Assembly (NCBI GenBank): GCA_963799105.1
Contig: CAWCVR010000010.1
Location: forward strand, 558,001 to 622,000
Origin: CAWCVR01 sp963799105
GTDB lineage: Bacteria; Acidobacteriota; Terriglobia; Bryobacterales; Bryobacteraceae
Reading direction: 5' to 3'
DNA length: 64,000 nt
Positions 1-9,141 of the stretch are shown here, piece after piece. A model generated the notes under the pieces. The model saw only the letters and a program-made list of their open reading frames with translations, did no database searches and had not been told where the DNA came from. The position numbers and the translations under genes are program-made. Position 1 is the stretch's first letter; the number at the start of each line of letters is the position of its first letter.

Positions 1-753
1 TTTCACCTTGACTACTTTGTCGCCGGTGAAGGTCACGAAGGTGATCTTCCCCGGTGGAACGCCGTACACCCAGTCTTCCAGCTCGATGCCGTCCTTGGTT
101 TCGCGGGAATGTTCCCGCGGACGCCCCATGGCCAGCAGCACCTGCTCATGGGTCATCCCTTCCATGGCGCGCTTCTCCTTGATGGCCTGCTTGACCGCCG
201 GCGGCAGGGTTTCCGCATACACTTCGGTGGCCGAGTGCGGGTCGAAATCGAGTACCGCGGCCAGCATCTTTTTGACCGCGGCCGCCTTGACCGGCTCCAG
301 CGGCTTGTGGAACAGGATCTCGATCGAGGTCCCGCCGGGCGCGTTGGAATCGTTGCCGCCAACCGCGACGGGCGTGGGATTGCCGCTCGGCCCGCCGCCG
401 ATCTGCACGCCCTGGTACCACTTCCGGCCGCCCTTGAAACCGCCGTTGATCTGCAGCACGATGCGGTCCGCGTCCAGTTCCACCTTGGTGATCTGAATGG
501 TGTCGCCCAGGCGCGCGGCCGGACCGTACTCTTTGGCGATCTCCGACCAGGCCTTCTTGTCGTACGTGCCGGAGGCGTCGAACTCCAGGGCTTTCCGCGA
601 CCGCGGCAGCAGCACCTTCGCCTTGGCGTACTCGGCGGTGAGGCCGCGCACCAGTTCGATGCGTTCGTCCATGGTGAGCTTCTCGGCCGGCCGGGCGGTG
701 GCCAGCGGACCGAGGGTGAGGGCGAAGGTCGCTAGCGCGGCGATGGCTCGCAT
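1..753 (-). CDS. Secreted protein of unknown function, cut by the left edge
   Basis: An open frame reads from an ATG at 753 to the window edge with no stop (251 codons seen). The first residues (MRAIAALATFALTLGPLATA) form a signal peptide with an Ala-rich cleavage region, so the product is probably exported. The middle contains Gly-rich IGGGPSGNPTP and GGNDSNAPGG segments. The C-terminal part (MTHEQVLLAMGRP, then a WVYG strand and a FVTFTGDKVV strand) resembles the small BamE/SmpA-like fold, but I cannot name the family. It follows the CPBP protease gene on the same strand and overlaps its end by 22 bp, so the two are probably co-transcribed. Function unknown. Confidence 0.8.
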   Translation of the reverse strand, partial: MRAIAALATFALTLGPLATARPAEKLTMDERIELVRGLTAEYAKAKVLLPRSRKALEFDASGTYDKKAWSEIAKEYGPAARLGDTIQITKVELDADRIVLQINGGFKGGRKWYQGVQIGGGPSGNPTPVAVGGNDSNAPGGTSIEILFHKPLEPVKAAAVKKMLAAVLDFDPHSATEVYAETLPPAVKQAIKEKRAMEGMTHEQVLLAMGRPREHSRETKDGIELEDWVYGVPPGKITFVTFTGDKVVKVK

Positions 754-1619
754 ACAGTCTCCTCGGGCGGGTCCACGATCGGCGAATGCTGCCGGCGAAT
801 GGGAGCCTTCCACAAATACACCAGGACGGCGAGCAGAACCCCGGTGGTCAGCACGCTGGCCTCCGGACCGTACGCGCCGCCGCTCCAAAGGTCGCCGGCG
901 GTCCACACCATGCGGTGGCCCACAACTTCATTTATTATGTTAATCCCGCTCAGGTTGGCGCCGAATAGCGGCAAGGTGAAGTTCCAGCCGAAATGCAGTC
1001 CGATGGGCAGCCACAGGTCGCGGCTGCGCACGTAGGCGTAGCCGAACAGCATTCCGAAGCCCGCCGTATTGGCGATGCCGAACCAGGTGGCGTGGGGATT
1101 CCTGGCGTGCAGCAGGCCGAAAAGCACGCCCATGGGAAGCACCGTGCCAATCGGTCCCAACCGCGACATCGGAATCTGGAACGCATAGCCGCGGCACAAC
1201 AGTTCCTCGCCAATCGCGCCCACCGCCAGGAAGACCGTGGCGAACGCCATGCCGCTCCAGTCGAAGGGTCCGGTGAACTCGATATGCGCCACTCCCAGAA
1301 GCAGCGGGGGAACCAGCACCAGGCAGGCCGAACCGATTCCGCCCGCCAGGCCCGCCGCCAGGTTATCCGCCGAGGCGCGGTTCCACCACAATCCGAGCGC
1401 CGCCACGGGGAGATCTTCGAAAACCCGCAAGCACAGCCAACTGGCGAACGCCGCCGATACCAGACCCGCCGTGGCCGGCCCGGCGAACCCGCCGCCGATC
1501 CACTTGAACAGCGGGTAGCAGAAGAACAGGTCCAGGAAGAAATATGCCACCAGGAACATGCCCACCTGGATGACGATCCGCAATGCATCCCGCTTCCCGG
1601 CTGTGTGGGTGGTTTCCAT
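732..1619 (-). CDS. CPBP family intramembrane metalloprotease
   Basis: This 295-residue polytopic membrane protein has the hallmarks of the CPBP (Abi/CAAX-type) protease family: an EELLCR motif around residues 138-143, a later LLH motif near 171, and HFGWN near 209-213. Together these give the Glu-Glu, His and His/Asn set thought to bind zinc or water inside the membrane. Family members process prenylated proteins or act in signalling and bacteriocin immunity; the substrate here is unknown. The ATG at 1619 (METTHTAG) is preferred because the upstream open frame lies in a dispersed repeat. A TATAGT -10-like hexamer lies about 20 nt upstream of it. The gene overlaps the next minus-strand gene. 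Confidence 0.9.
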   Translation of the reverse strand: METTHTAGKRDALRIVIQVGMFLVAYFFLDLFFCYPLFKWIGGGFAGPATAGLVSAAFASWLCLRVFEDLPVAALGLWWNRASADNLAAGLAGGIGSACLVLVPPLLLGVAHIEFTGPFDWSGMAFATVFLAVGAIGEELLCRGYAFQIPMSRLGPIGTVLPMGVLFGLLHARNPHATWFGIANTAGFGMLFGYAYVRSRDLWLPIGLHFGWNFTLPLFGANLSGINIINEVVGHRMVWTAGDLWSGGAYGPEASVLTTGVLLAVLVYLWKAPIRRQHSPIVDPPEETVCEPSPR

Positions 1620-1667
1620 GCTCGCGCCCGCAACGATTACTATAGCGAACTCTCCGGCCGCGGCTGA

Positions 1668-1789
1668 GTGGGGCGGACCCCCCGGTCCGCGCGGGACGCC
1701 CCCGTCCCGCTCTTGGCCCGGATTCAAATTTCCGTCGCCGACGAAAATCCGGCCGGGGGGCCGGCCGCGGACGAGGGCGTCCGCCCCAC
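1668..1789. repeat. Family A dispersed repeat, copy A1
   Basis: The element begins with GTGGGGCGGAC and ends with its inverted complement GTCCGCCCCAC. Each half holds two small GC hairpins, and an AT-richer core of about 38 nt separates the halves. It lies between the divergent CPBP and GAPDH genes. Other copies in the window are A2-A6. Confidence 0.9.
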
Positions 1790-1897
1790 ATTTTCGGACA
1801 TCGGCATCCCTGTCCCGGTTGCCGCCGGTACCCGCCGCCTGATATCCTTTGTATTAACCCCGATCCCACTAGCTTGTATCAAAATCAAGGAGAAACC

Positions 1898-2905
1898 ATG
1901 GCAGTCAAAGTAGGTATCAACGGCTTCGGCCGTATCGGCCGCAACGTCGTCCGCGCCGCGCTGGGCCGGACAGACGTGGAATTCGTAGCGGTGAACGACC
2001 TCACCGACACCAGGACGCTGGCGCACTTGTTGAAGTACGATTCGGTGCTCGGTACGTTTCCCGCGAGTGTTTCCGCGGATGCCGACTCCATCACCGTCAA
2101 CGGCAAGAAGATCAAGGTGTTCGCCACCAAGGACCCGGCGGCGCTGGACTGGGCATCCGTCGGCGCACAGGTGGTCATCGAGAGCACCGGCAAGTTCACC
2201 GATGCCAAGGACGCCTGCAAGCACATCCGCGGCCCGGTGAAAAAGGTCATCATCTCGGCGCCCGCCAAGAATGAGGACATCACCATCGTGATGGGCGTCA
2301 ACGATGCCGCCTACGACGCCGCCAAACACCACATCATCTCCAACGCCTCCTGCACCACCAATTGTCTGGGACCGGTGGTGAAGGTGCTGCACGAGAAGTT
2401 CGGCATCCTCAAAGGATCGATGACCACGATCCACAGCTACACCAACGATCAGGTGGTTCTCGACTTCCCGCACAAAGACCTGCGCCGCGCCCGCGCCGCC
2501 GCGCTTAACATGATCCCCACCACCACCGGCGCCGCCAAGGCGATCGGCTTGGTGATGCCGGAGTTGAAGGGCAAGCTGGACGGTTACGCCATGCGCGTGC
2601 CCACCCCCGACGTTTCGGTGGTGGATCTTGTTGCGGTGCTGGCGAAATCGACCACCGCCGAAGAAGTCAACGCCGCGCTCAAGGCGGCTGCCGAGGGCGA
2701 ACTCAAGGGCATCCTCGCCTACACCGACGACCCCGTGGTGTCCACCGACATGCTGCACAACCCCAACAGCTCCATCGTGGATGGCCAGTTGACCAAGGTC
2801 CTGGATGGCAACCTGTTGAAGGTTGTGTCCTGGTACGACAATGAGTGGGGCTATTCCTGCCGCGTGATCGATCTCATCGCTTTCCTGGAAGCCAAGGGCC
2901 TGTAA
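1898..2905 (+). CDS. gap: Glyceraldehyde-3-phosphate dehydrogenase, type I
   Basis: The enzyme oxidatively phosphorylates glyceraldehyde 3-phosphate to 1,3-bisphosphoglycerate with NAD(P)+ in cytoplasmic glycolysis or gluconeogenesis. The 335-residue product is full length. The N-terminal Rossmann motif INGFGRIGRN is present, and the active-site signature SNASCTTNC places the catalytic Cys at residue 152. WYDNEWGYS lies near the C-terminus. The ATG at 1898 has AAGGAG eight bases upstream, which decides it over an earlier in-frame start at 1874. No other glycolytic gene is adjacent, and a strong GC hairpin follows the stop. Confidence 0.98.
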   Translation: MAVKVGINGFGRIGRNVVRAALGRTDVEFVAVNDLTDTRTLAHLLKYDSVLGTFPASVSADADSITVNGKKIKVFATKDPAALDWASVGAQVVIESTGKFTDAKDACKHIRGPVKKVIISAPAKNEDITIVMGVNDAAYDAAKHHIISNASCTTNCLGPVVKVLHEKFGILKGSMTTIHSYTNDQVVLDFPHKDLRRARAAALNMIPTTTGAAKAIGLVMPELKGKLDGYAMRVPTPDVSVVDLVAVLAKSTTAEEVNAALKAAAEGELKGILAYTDDPVVSTDMLHNPNSSIVDGQLTKVLDGNLLKVVSWYDNEWGYSCRVIDLIAFLEAKGL

Positions 2906-2930
2906 GACCGGCCCGCTCGCCGCTCTCTTG

Positions 2931-2960
2931 CGGCCGCGGCTCCCTTCGGGGCCGCGGCCG
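2931..2960 (+). terminator. GC-rich hairpin after gap
   Basis: A perfect 10-bp inverted repeat, CGGCCGCGGC and GCCGCGGCCG, has loop TCCCTTCGGG and starts 26 bp after the gap stop. No T-run follows, so it could be a non-canonical terminator or an mRNA-stabilising hairpin. Confidence 0.5.
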
Positions 2961-3095
2961 TCCCCGCCCTGTAACATCCTCCTGTCCGAAATCATCTTCT
3001 CTATTGCAGAAATCCGCCTCGAACCGTGAGCCTTCGTGATGAAAATAAAGGCGAACTTCGCCGGCTCCGGGGCTGAACTAGAGATATAGGTCTCC

Positions 3096-6000
3096 GTGAA
3101 ACGCACTTTCCCGATTGCTGCCATCCTGCTGGGTTCCGGGTTGCTGTCCGCAACCCAATTCACTGGTTCGGTTCGAGCTGCCGACCAGTTCATCCCCGGC
3201 GCCACCGTCACTGCCCGCCAGGGCGGCGCCAAAGTGGCCGCCTTCACCGACGAGAACGGGCGCTATTCGCTCGATCTCACTCCCGGTGTGTGGGAAATTG
3301 AAGTCTCCTCGTTCGGTTTTCTGCCGCGGCGCAGCCAGGTCACCATTACGCTGGAACCCGGCGGTCGCGAATGGACCCTGGAGATGCCGCGCGCCGGAGA
3401 GCCCGGGTCGGCCAGCAACCCGTTGAAGCCCGGAGAAGAGCCGCCCAAGGCGGTGCCCGCACCGCCGCCCGCTGCCGCCGAACCAGCCAAGACGGCCGCT
3501 CCCGCAACGGCCGCTCCCGCAACGCGGGCGCAGGGCGGTTCCGGACGCCGCGGCGGAGGCCAGGGCCGTGGCGGCGCGCAGCAGGCGCAGAACGCCCAGG
3601 GCCGTGCCGGGCAGCCTGCGCAGAACAGCCAGGCCTCGGGACAGGGCCGCGCCGGCCGCGGGCAAAACACTCAGGGCCAGGGCTTTCAAAACGTGAACGT
3701 CAACGCCACGGACCTGGGCGCGCAGGATCTCGCGGCGGCCGGCGACATCAGCGTGCCCGCGGCCGATAGCGGCGCGGCCAGCGATCTCACCATCGCCGGC
3801 AGCGTCAGCGGCGGTCTCGGCGCGGCCTCCGACGACATGGCCCGTAGCATGCGGCAGGGCGGCGGCCGGGGCGGCCCGGGCGGCGCTCAGGGCGGCGGTC
3901 TGGATATGCTGGGCGCCAGCCTGGCGGGCGCGGGTTTCGGCAGCGCCGACGGCCTGGGCATGGGCGGATTCGGCGCGGCCGGCGTCACCAGCGGGTTTGG
4001 CGCCGATACCGGCGGCGGTCTGGGCGGCGCCGGTGGTGGGCGCGGCGGCGCGGGAGGCGGCGGCGCGGGAGGCGGCGGCGGATTTGGTGGAGGCGGTGGC
4101 CGCGGAGGCGGTGGTGGTGGTGGAGGCCGCGGTGGCGGCGGCGGTGGTACGGCTGGGCGCGGCGGGCGTGGCGCTCCCTACGGAGGACAGTATGCCGCGT
4201 TCGGCAATCGCCGGCGCAATCAGCAGGCTCCCTATTCCGGGTCGATCGGCGTCACCGTGACCAACTCCTCGCTGAATGCCGCTCCGTTCGCTCTCAACGG
4301 CAACCATTTGCAGAAGCCCTCCTCGTCGAGCCAGAACATCACGGGCAACGTCGGCGGACCCTTGCAGATTCCCCACCTGGTCACGGTCCAGAAGAACTGG
4401 TTCGTGTACCTGAACCTGACGTACCGGCACAATCACAGCGCCACCAACCTGTCGTCCACGGTTCCCACCCCGGCCGAGCGCGCGGGCGATTTCTCCAGCG
4501 CCCTGCTGGCCGGCAAGCCGGTGAGCATCTTCGATCCGCTCGGCGGCGCGCCGTTCCCCGGGAATATCGTCCCCGCCGGCCGCGTCAACCCGGCCTCGCT
4601 GGCGCTGCTGAACTATTACCCCAGCCAGTTGTATCCGGGTCTCATTCAGAACTACTCGGTGGCCGTTGCCAGCCCCAGCGAGAGCCATTCGATCGGCCTG
4701 CGGTTGAACGGCCCGGTGACGACCAAGGACACGCTCAGTTTCAACCAGCAGTACAGCGGCAACGATTCCACCAGCAAGAGCAACATTTTCGGCTTCACCG
4801 ACACCGGCAGCGGCTACGGCCTGAGCTCCAGCGTGGGCTGGCGGCACGTTTTCAAACCGCGGTTCAACAACAGCGCGAACCTTTCGTTCAGCCGCAACAT
4901 CGGTAAAACCACGCCGTTCTTCGCCTATGGCGCCAACATCGCGGCCGACCTGGGCATCACGGGCACCGAGCAGTCGCCCATCAATTACGGCCCGCCGGGC
5001 CTCTCGTTCACCAACTTCAGCGGGATGAGCGACGCCTCGGCTTCGCTGAGCCGCAGCCAGACCGCCAACTTCACCGATACCATCACCTACGTGGCGCAGC
5101 GCAAGCACAACCTGAGTTTTGGATTCGGGCTACCGGCGGATGCGGAGCAACCCGATCTCCTATTCCAATGCCCGCGGGTCGTACAGTTTCGGCGGGCTGG
5201 TGACCAGCCAGATAGACGCCAACGGGAACGTGGTGGCCGGCACGGGATTCGACATGGCCGATTTTCTGCTGGGCTATCCGCAGCAGAGTTCGTTGCGCCT
5301 TAGCAAATCGGACAACTACAGCGACTACTTCCGCGGCTGGTACGCCAGCGCCTACGCGATGGACGATTGGCGCGTGGCGGCGGGCCTGACTCTGAACCTG
5401 GGCCTGCGCTGGGAGTATTTCGCGCCGTACACCGAATTGCAGGGGCGTCTCGCCAACCTGGCGGTTAGCGGCCCCGGCCTTACCACTTATTCGGTAGTTA
5501 CCCCGGGCGCAACCGGGTACCCGGCCAGCCTGGTCAACGGCGACCCGAACAACTTCTCGCCGCGTCTCGGTTTCTCCTGGAGGCCGTCGCAGAAACACAG
5601 CCGGGTCATCCACGGCGGTTACAGCATCCTGTATACGGGCCAGGCGTATCCCACCATAGCCTCCCGATTGGCCGCCGAGCCGCCCTTTTTCGCTACGGGG
5701 ACTCTCAGCACCAGCCTGTCGGACCTGCTGACTCTGCAGAACGGCTTTCCCGCGACGCCCAACGCCGTCACCAATAACTTCGCCGTCGATAAAAACTGGC
5801 ACCTCGCCTATGCCCAGACCTGGGCCATCGCGCTGCAACAGACCCTGCCCGGCAACCTGCTGGCGGAGATCGAGTATATCGGCACCAAGGGCACCGGACT
5901 CGACATGGAACTGGCTCCCCTGGCCGTGCCTCCCGGCGTGGAAACGCGCGGCGTCTCGACGGCCACTCCCTCCACCGCCCAGTCGACGGGTTTCCTTTAC

Positions 6001-6732
6001 GCCACCAACGGCGGCAACTCCATCTTCAATTCGGGGCAGGTGCGGATGACGCGGCGTTTCTCGCGCGGCATGTCGGCCATGCTGCTGTACAGCTTCTCGA
6101 AGTCCATCGACGACGCCACCAGCTTCACCTCCACCGGCGGCACCGTCATCCAGAATCCCAACGACTGGAGCGCGGAACGCGGCCTTTCCAGCTTCGATCA
6201 GCGTCACAACCTGCAGTTTCACTACACGCTGTCGGCTCCCGTGGGCATCCATGGGTTCTGGCGCAACGAAACCTGGGAAGCCAAGGTGCTGCGCGGCTGG
6301 ACCCTCGATGGCAGCATCAACCTGCATTCCGGCAACCCCCGCACAGCAACCATTTCCGGCTCTTCGGTCACCCATGCCGTCAACGGCCAGTTGCGCGCCG
6401 AGGCCACCGGCGCCCCCATCGATGCCGTCCCCGGCGGCAACCCCTACTTCAACCTGGGCGCGTTCGCCACGCCGGCGGCGGGAACCTGGGGCGACGCCGG
6501 CCGGGACACCATCACCGGGCCGGCCATCTGGACCTCCAGCGGCACGCTGAATCGCGCCTGGCGGTTCGGCGAAAGCCGGCGGACGCTGCAATTGCGCATT
6601 CAGGCCAACAACGTTCTGAACCACGTTCAGATCACGGGATTCGGAACCACCGTCGGGAGCCAGACCTTCGGGATCGCGACTTCGGCTTCCGCCACGCGCA
6701 ACGTAACCCTGGTGATGAGGTTCAATTTCTAG
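3096..6732 (+). CDS. TonB-dependent receptor, Oar-like, Gly-rich linker; one +1 frameshift
   Basis: Large outer-membrane receptor of about 1,211 residues once one base is ignored. Such proteins import bulky substrates using TonB energy; the substrate is unknown. A signal peptide precedes a carboxypeptidase-regulatory-like beta domain (about residues 30-95). A Pro/Ala/Gln-rich stretch follows, then an extremely Gly-rich segment (about residues 250-370), then plug and barrel sequence ending in the typical aromatic VMRFNF. The frame breaks at the GGGC at 5127-5130: the upstream frame reaches LSFGFG, and the next frame continues with YRRMRSNPISYSNARG. Removing one base joins them. The start is a GTG at 3096. 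The VWA gene begins two bases after the stop, so the pair is probably an operon. Confidence 0.88.
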
Positions 6733-6734
6733 CC

Positions 6735-8864
6735 ATGCGGATTAAAGGCATCGTCGCATTCCTCGCGGTCGTGGCGCTCGGCCAGCAGTCTCCACCCAAG
6801 CCGCCAACGCCGCAAACACCGCCGCCGCAGCCGGGGACCACCCCGACCTTCACGTCCACCGCCAACCTGGTGATCGTGGATGTCACCGTGAAGACCAAAG
6901 CCGGCGCGGTTCTCGATACTCTCACGCAGAACGATTTCAGCGTTCTCGAAGACGGCAAGCCGCAGAAAATCTCCGTGTTCGAGATACAAAAACTCAGCCT
7001 GGAGCCGGCGCCGCCTCCCGAGGCGCCCACGCTCGAAAGCCAGAAAGAGCTGCCCGAAGATCCCAAAACCACCATCTCCGTGCAGCCGAATAACAAGGTT
7101 CAGTATCACGACAAGCGCCTGCTGGTGCTGTTCTTCGATTTCTCCAACATGGGGATTCCCGACCAGCTCCGCGCCCAGGATTCGTCCCTCAAGTTCCTCG
7201 ATAAGCAGATGACCGCCTCCGACATGGTGGCCATCCTGCTCTTCACCACCACCGTCCAGGTCAAGACCGATTTCACCGCGGACCGCGACCAGCTCCGGAC
7301 CGTGATCGAGAATCTGCCCATCGGCGATATGGCCGACCTGGCCGCCATGGCCGACACCGGCGACGACGACAGCGAAGATACCGGCGCCGCCTTTGTCGCC
7401 GACGAAACCGAGTTCAATATCTTCAATACCGACCGCAAGCTGGCCGCCATCGAAGACGCCGTCAAGAAGCTGGCCAAGCTGCCCGAAAAGAAGGTGCTGA
7501 TCTATATCACCGGCGGCATCAGCCGCACCGGCGTCGATAACCAGGCGCAGCTCGAAGCTTCCATCAACGCCGCCGTCAAGGCCAACGTGGCCATTTTCCC
7601 CATCGATGCGCGCGGCCTGATGGGCGACCCTCCCGGCGGGGCGGCATCCAGCGCGTCGTCGCGCGGTAACGGCGTCTACACCGGGTCGCAGTACAACTCG
7701 CAGCGCGCCGGCATCAACAATTCCCAGGAGACGCTGGTCTCGCTGGCATCCGACACCGGAGGCAAGGCGTTCCTCGACAGCAACGATCTTTCGCTCGGCA
7801 TCGTGCAGGCGCAGCAGGAGTTCCGCAGTTACTACATTCTGGGCTACTACACCACCAACCCCGCGCTCGACGGCAAGTACCGCAAGATTACCGTCAAGCT
7901 GAACGGCAATATCACGGCCAGCGTCGAAGCCCGGCCGGGTTACTATGCCGATAAGGTGTGGGGTAAGTTCACCAGCGCCGACAAGGAAATGAAGTTACAG
8001 GAGGCGCTCACCGCCGCCGACCCGGTCACCGAGATCCCATTGGCGCTCGAAATCGACTACTTCCGCATTTCCCCGACCGCTTACTTCGTTCCCATCTCGG
8101 TCAAGGTGCCGGGATCGCTGATCGGATTGAAGGACTGGAAGAGCGGCGGCGAAACCGAGTTCGATTTCATCGGCAACGTGCTCAACGAACGCAAGGCGCA
8201 GGTGGGCTACGTGCGCGATAACATCAAGGTGCACCTGGACGCCGCCAGCAAGGAGACTCTGGCCAACCGGAGCTTCCACTATGACGCCGGATTCACGCTG
8301 GCTCCCGGCCGCTACCGTCTCCGTTTTCTGGTGCGCGAAAACCAGTCGGGCAAAATGGGCACCTTCGACACGCGCTTCGTGGTCCCCGATCTGGCGGCCG
8401 ATTCCATGACGCTCAAAACCAGCTCGGTGATCTGGAGCGGCCAGAAGGACGCGCTCAAGGCCGCCGTGGGCGCAGCCGAAAAGTCCAACCAGAAGACCGT
8501 GGACGCCGACCCGCTGATCCTCGGCAACGAGAAGATCGTTCCCAGCATCACCCGCGTCTTCCGGCGCAGCCAGAACATGTACATCGCTTTCGACGTATAT
8601 GACGCCGCGCCCGATCCCGCCGTGCCGGCCAACCGCCGCGTGGCCGTGACCATGAGCCTCTTCAACCAGAAAGGCCTGAAGACGTTCGAATCGGCTCCCG
8701 TGACGGCCACCGGGCAAGTCTCCACGCGCCCCAACGCCACGCCGGTGCAGCTTCAGGTTCCGCTCAAGACCATTCCGCCCGGCAACTACGTCTGCCAGCT
8801 CAACGTGGTGGACGAAGCCGGCCGCAAGTTCGCATTCCAGAGGGCAAACCTGGTGATTCAGTAG
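6735..8864 (+). CDS. VWFA-related acidobacterial-type secreted protein
   Basis: The product (709 residues) begins with a short signal peptide (MRIKGIVAFLAVVALG) and a Pro-rich stretch. A beta-rich segment NLVIVDVTVKTK...LTQNDFSVLEDGK follows, which is characteristic of the VWFA-related domain proteins expanded in Acidobacteria. A von Willebrand A fold comes next, with a MIDAS-like DFSNM around residue 135 and a Rossmann-like core (KKVLIYITGG). The C-terminal half is beta-rich and unassigned. It is probably an exported or surface-attached adhesion or scaffolding protein. It starts two bases after the TonB receptor stop, which suggests that the two proteins act together at the outer membrane. 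Confidence 0.85.
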   Translation: MRIKGIVAFLAVVALGQQSPPKPPTPQTPPPQPGTTPTFTSTANLVIVDVTVKTKAGAVLDTLTQNDFSVLEDGKPQKISVFEIQKLSLEPAPPPEAPTLESQKELPEDPKTTISVQPNNKVQYHDKRLLVLFFDFSNMGIPDQLRAQDSSLKFLDKQMTASDMVAILLFTTTVQVKTDFTADRDQLRTVIENLPIGDMADLAAMADTGDDDSEDTGAAFVADETEFNIFNTDRKLAAIEDAVKKLAKLPEKKVLIYITGGISRTGVDNQAQLEASINAAVKANVAIFPIDARGLMGDPPGGAASSASSRGNGVYTGSQYNSQRAGINNSQETLVSLASDTGGKAFLDSNDLSLGIVQAQQEFRSYYILGYYTTNPALDGKYRKITVKLNGNITASVEARPGYYADKVWGKFTSADKEMKLQEALTAADPVTEIPLALEIDYFRISPTAYFVPISVKVPGSLIGLKDWKSGGETEFDFIGNVLNERKAQVGYVRDNIKVHLDAASKETLANRSFHYDAGFTLAPGRYRLRFLVRENQSGKMGTFDTRFVVPDLAADSMTLKTSSVIWSGQKDALKAAVGAAEKSNQKTVDADPLILGNEKIVPSITRVFRRSQNMYIAFDVYDAAPDPAVPANRRVAVTMSLFNQKGLKTFESAPVTATGQVSTRPNATPVQLQVPLKTIPPGNYVCQLNVVDEAGRKFAFQRANLVIQ

Positions 8865-9013
8865 ACGGCCGGCGCATTCGCGAAAACGCGGGGACTGACG
8901 ACTCCGTCCCAAGGCGCGCACCGTCTCCCGGGGAAGCACCGTATCTCCCCTGCGCCGCGCGGACGTTGCCGGTCGTCCCCGATGGTTTCGCCCCCGTGTC
9001 GGATATGCGGCCC

Positions 9014-9141
9014 TAGTGCCGTGACCGTGAGAAACTGTTCCTTTGCCACGGGCCGCTCGCTGACGCTCGCGGTTCCGGACAGAACCGCGAGCGTGAGCGA
9101 GCGGCCCGGTAATGGCGCCAAATCACACGGTCGAGGCCCTA
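9014..9141. repeat. Family C dispersed repeat, copy C1, with long hairpin
   Basis: In minus-strand orientation it begins TAGGGCCTCGACCGTGTGAT, and the TAG is the stop codon of the neighbouring minus-strand gene. Inside is a 26-bp inverted repeat with one mismatch (9050-9075 and 9082-9107) and a 6-nt loop. It could act as a terminator or a 3'-end stabiliser. Confidence 0.8.

Noticed and set aside
1668..1789. Peptides such as GRTPRSARDAPVPL and GADALVRGRPPGRL in many frames
   Set aside because: They are translations of family A repeats and not parts of proteins. They were used only to spot copies and to trim over-long starts.
3078..5108. Long minus-strand open frame opposite the first TonB receptor
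   Set aside because: The Gly-rich, very high GC coding sequence produces Ala/Arg/Gly-rich antisense frames. No family, start site or membrane pattern supports a gene, while the + strand frame has clear receptor domains.
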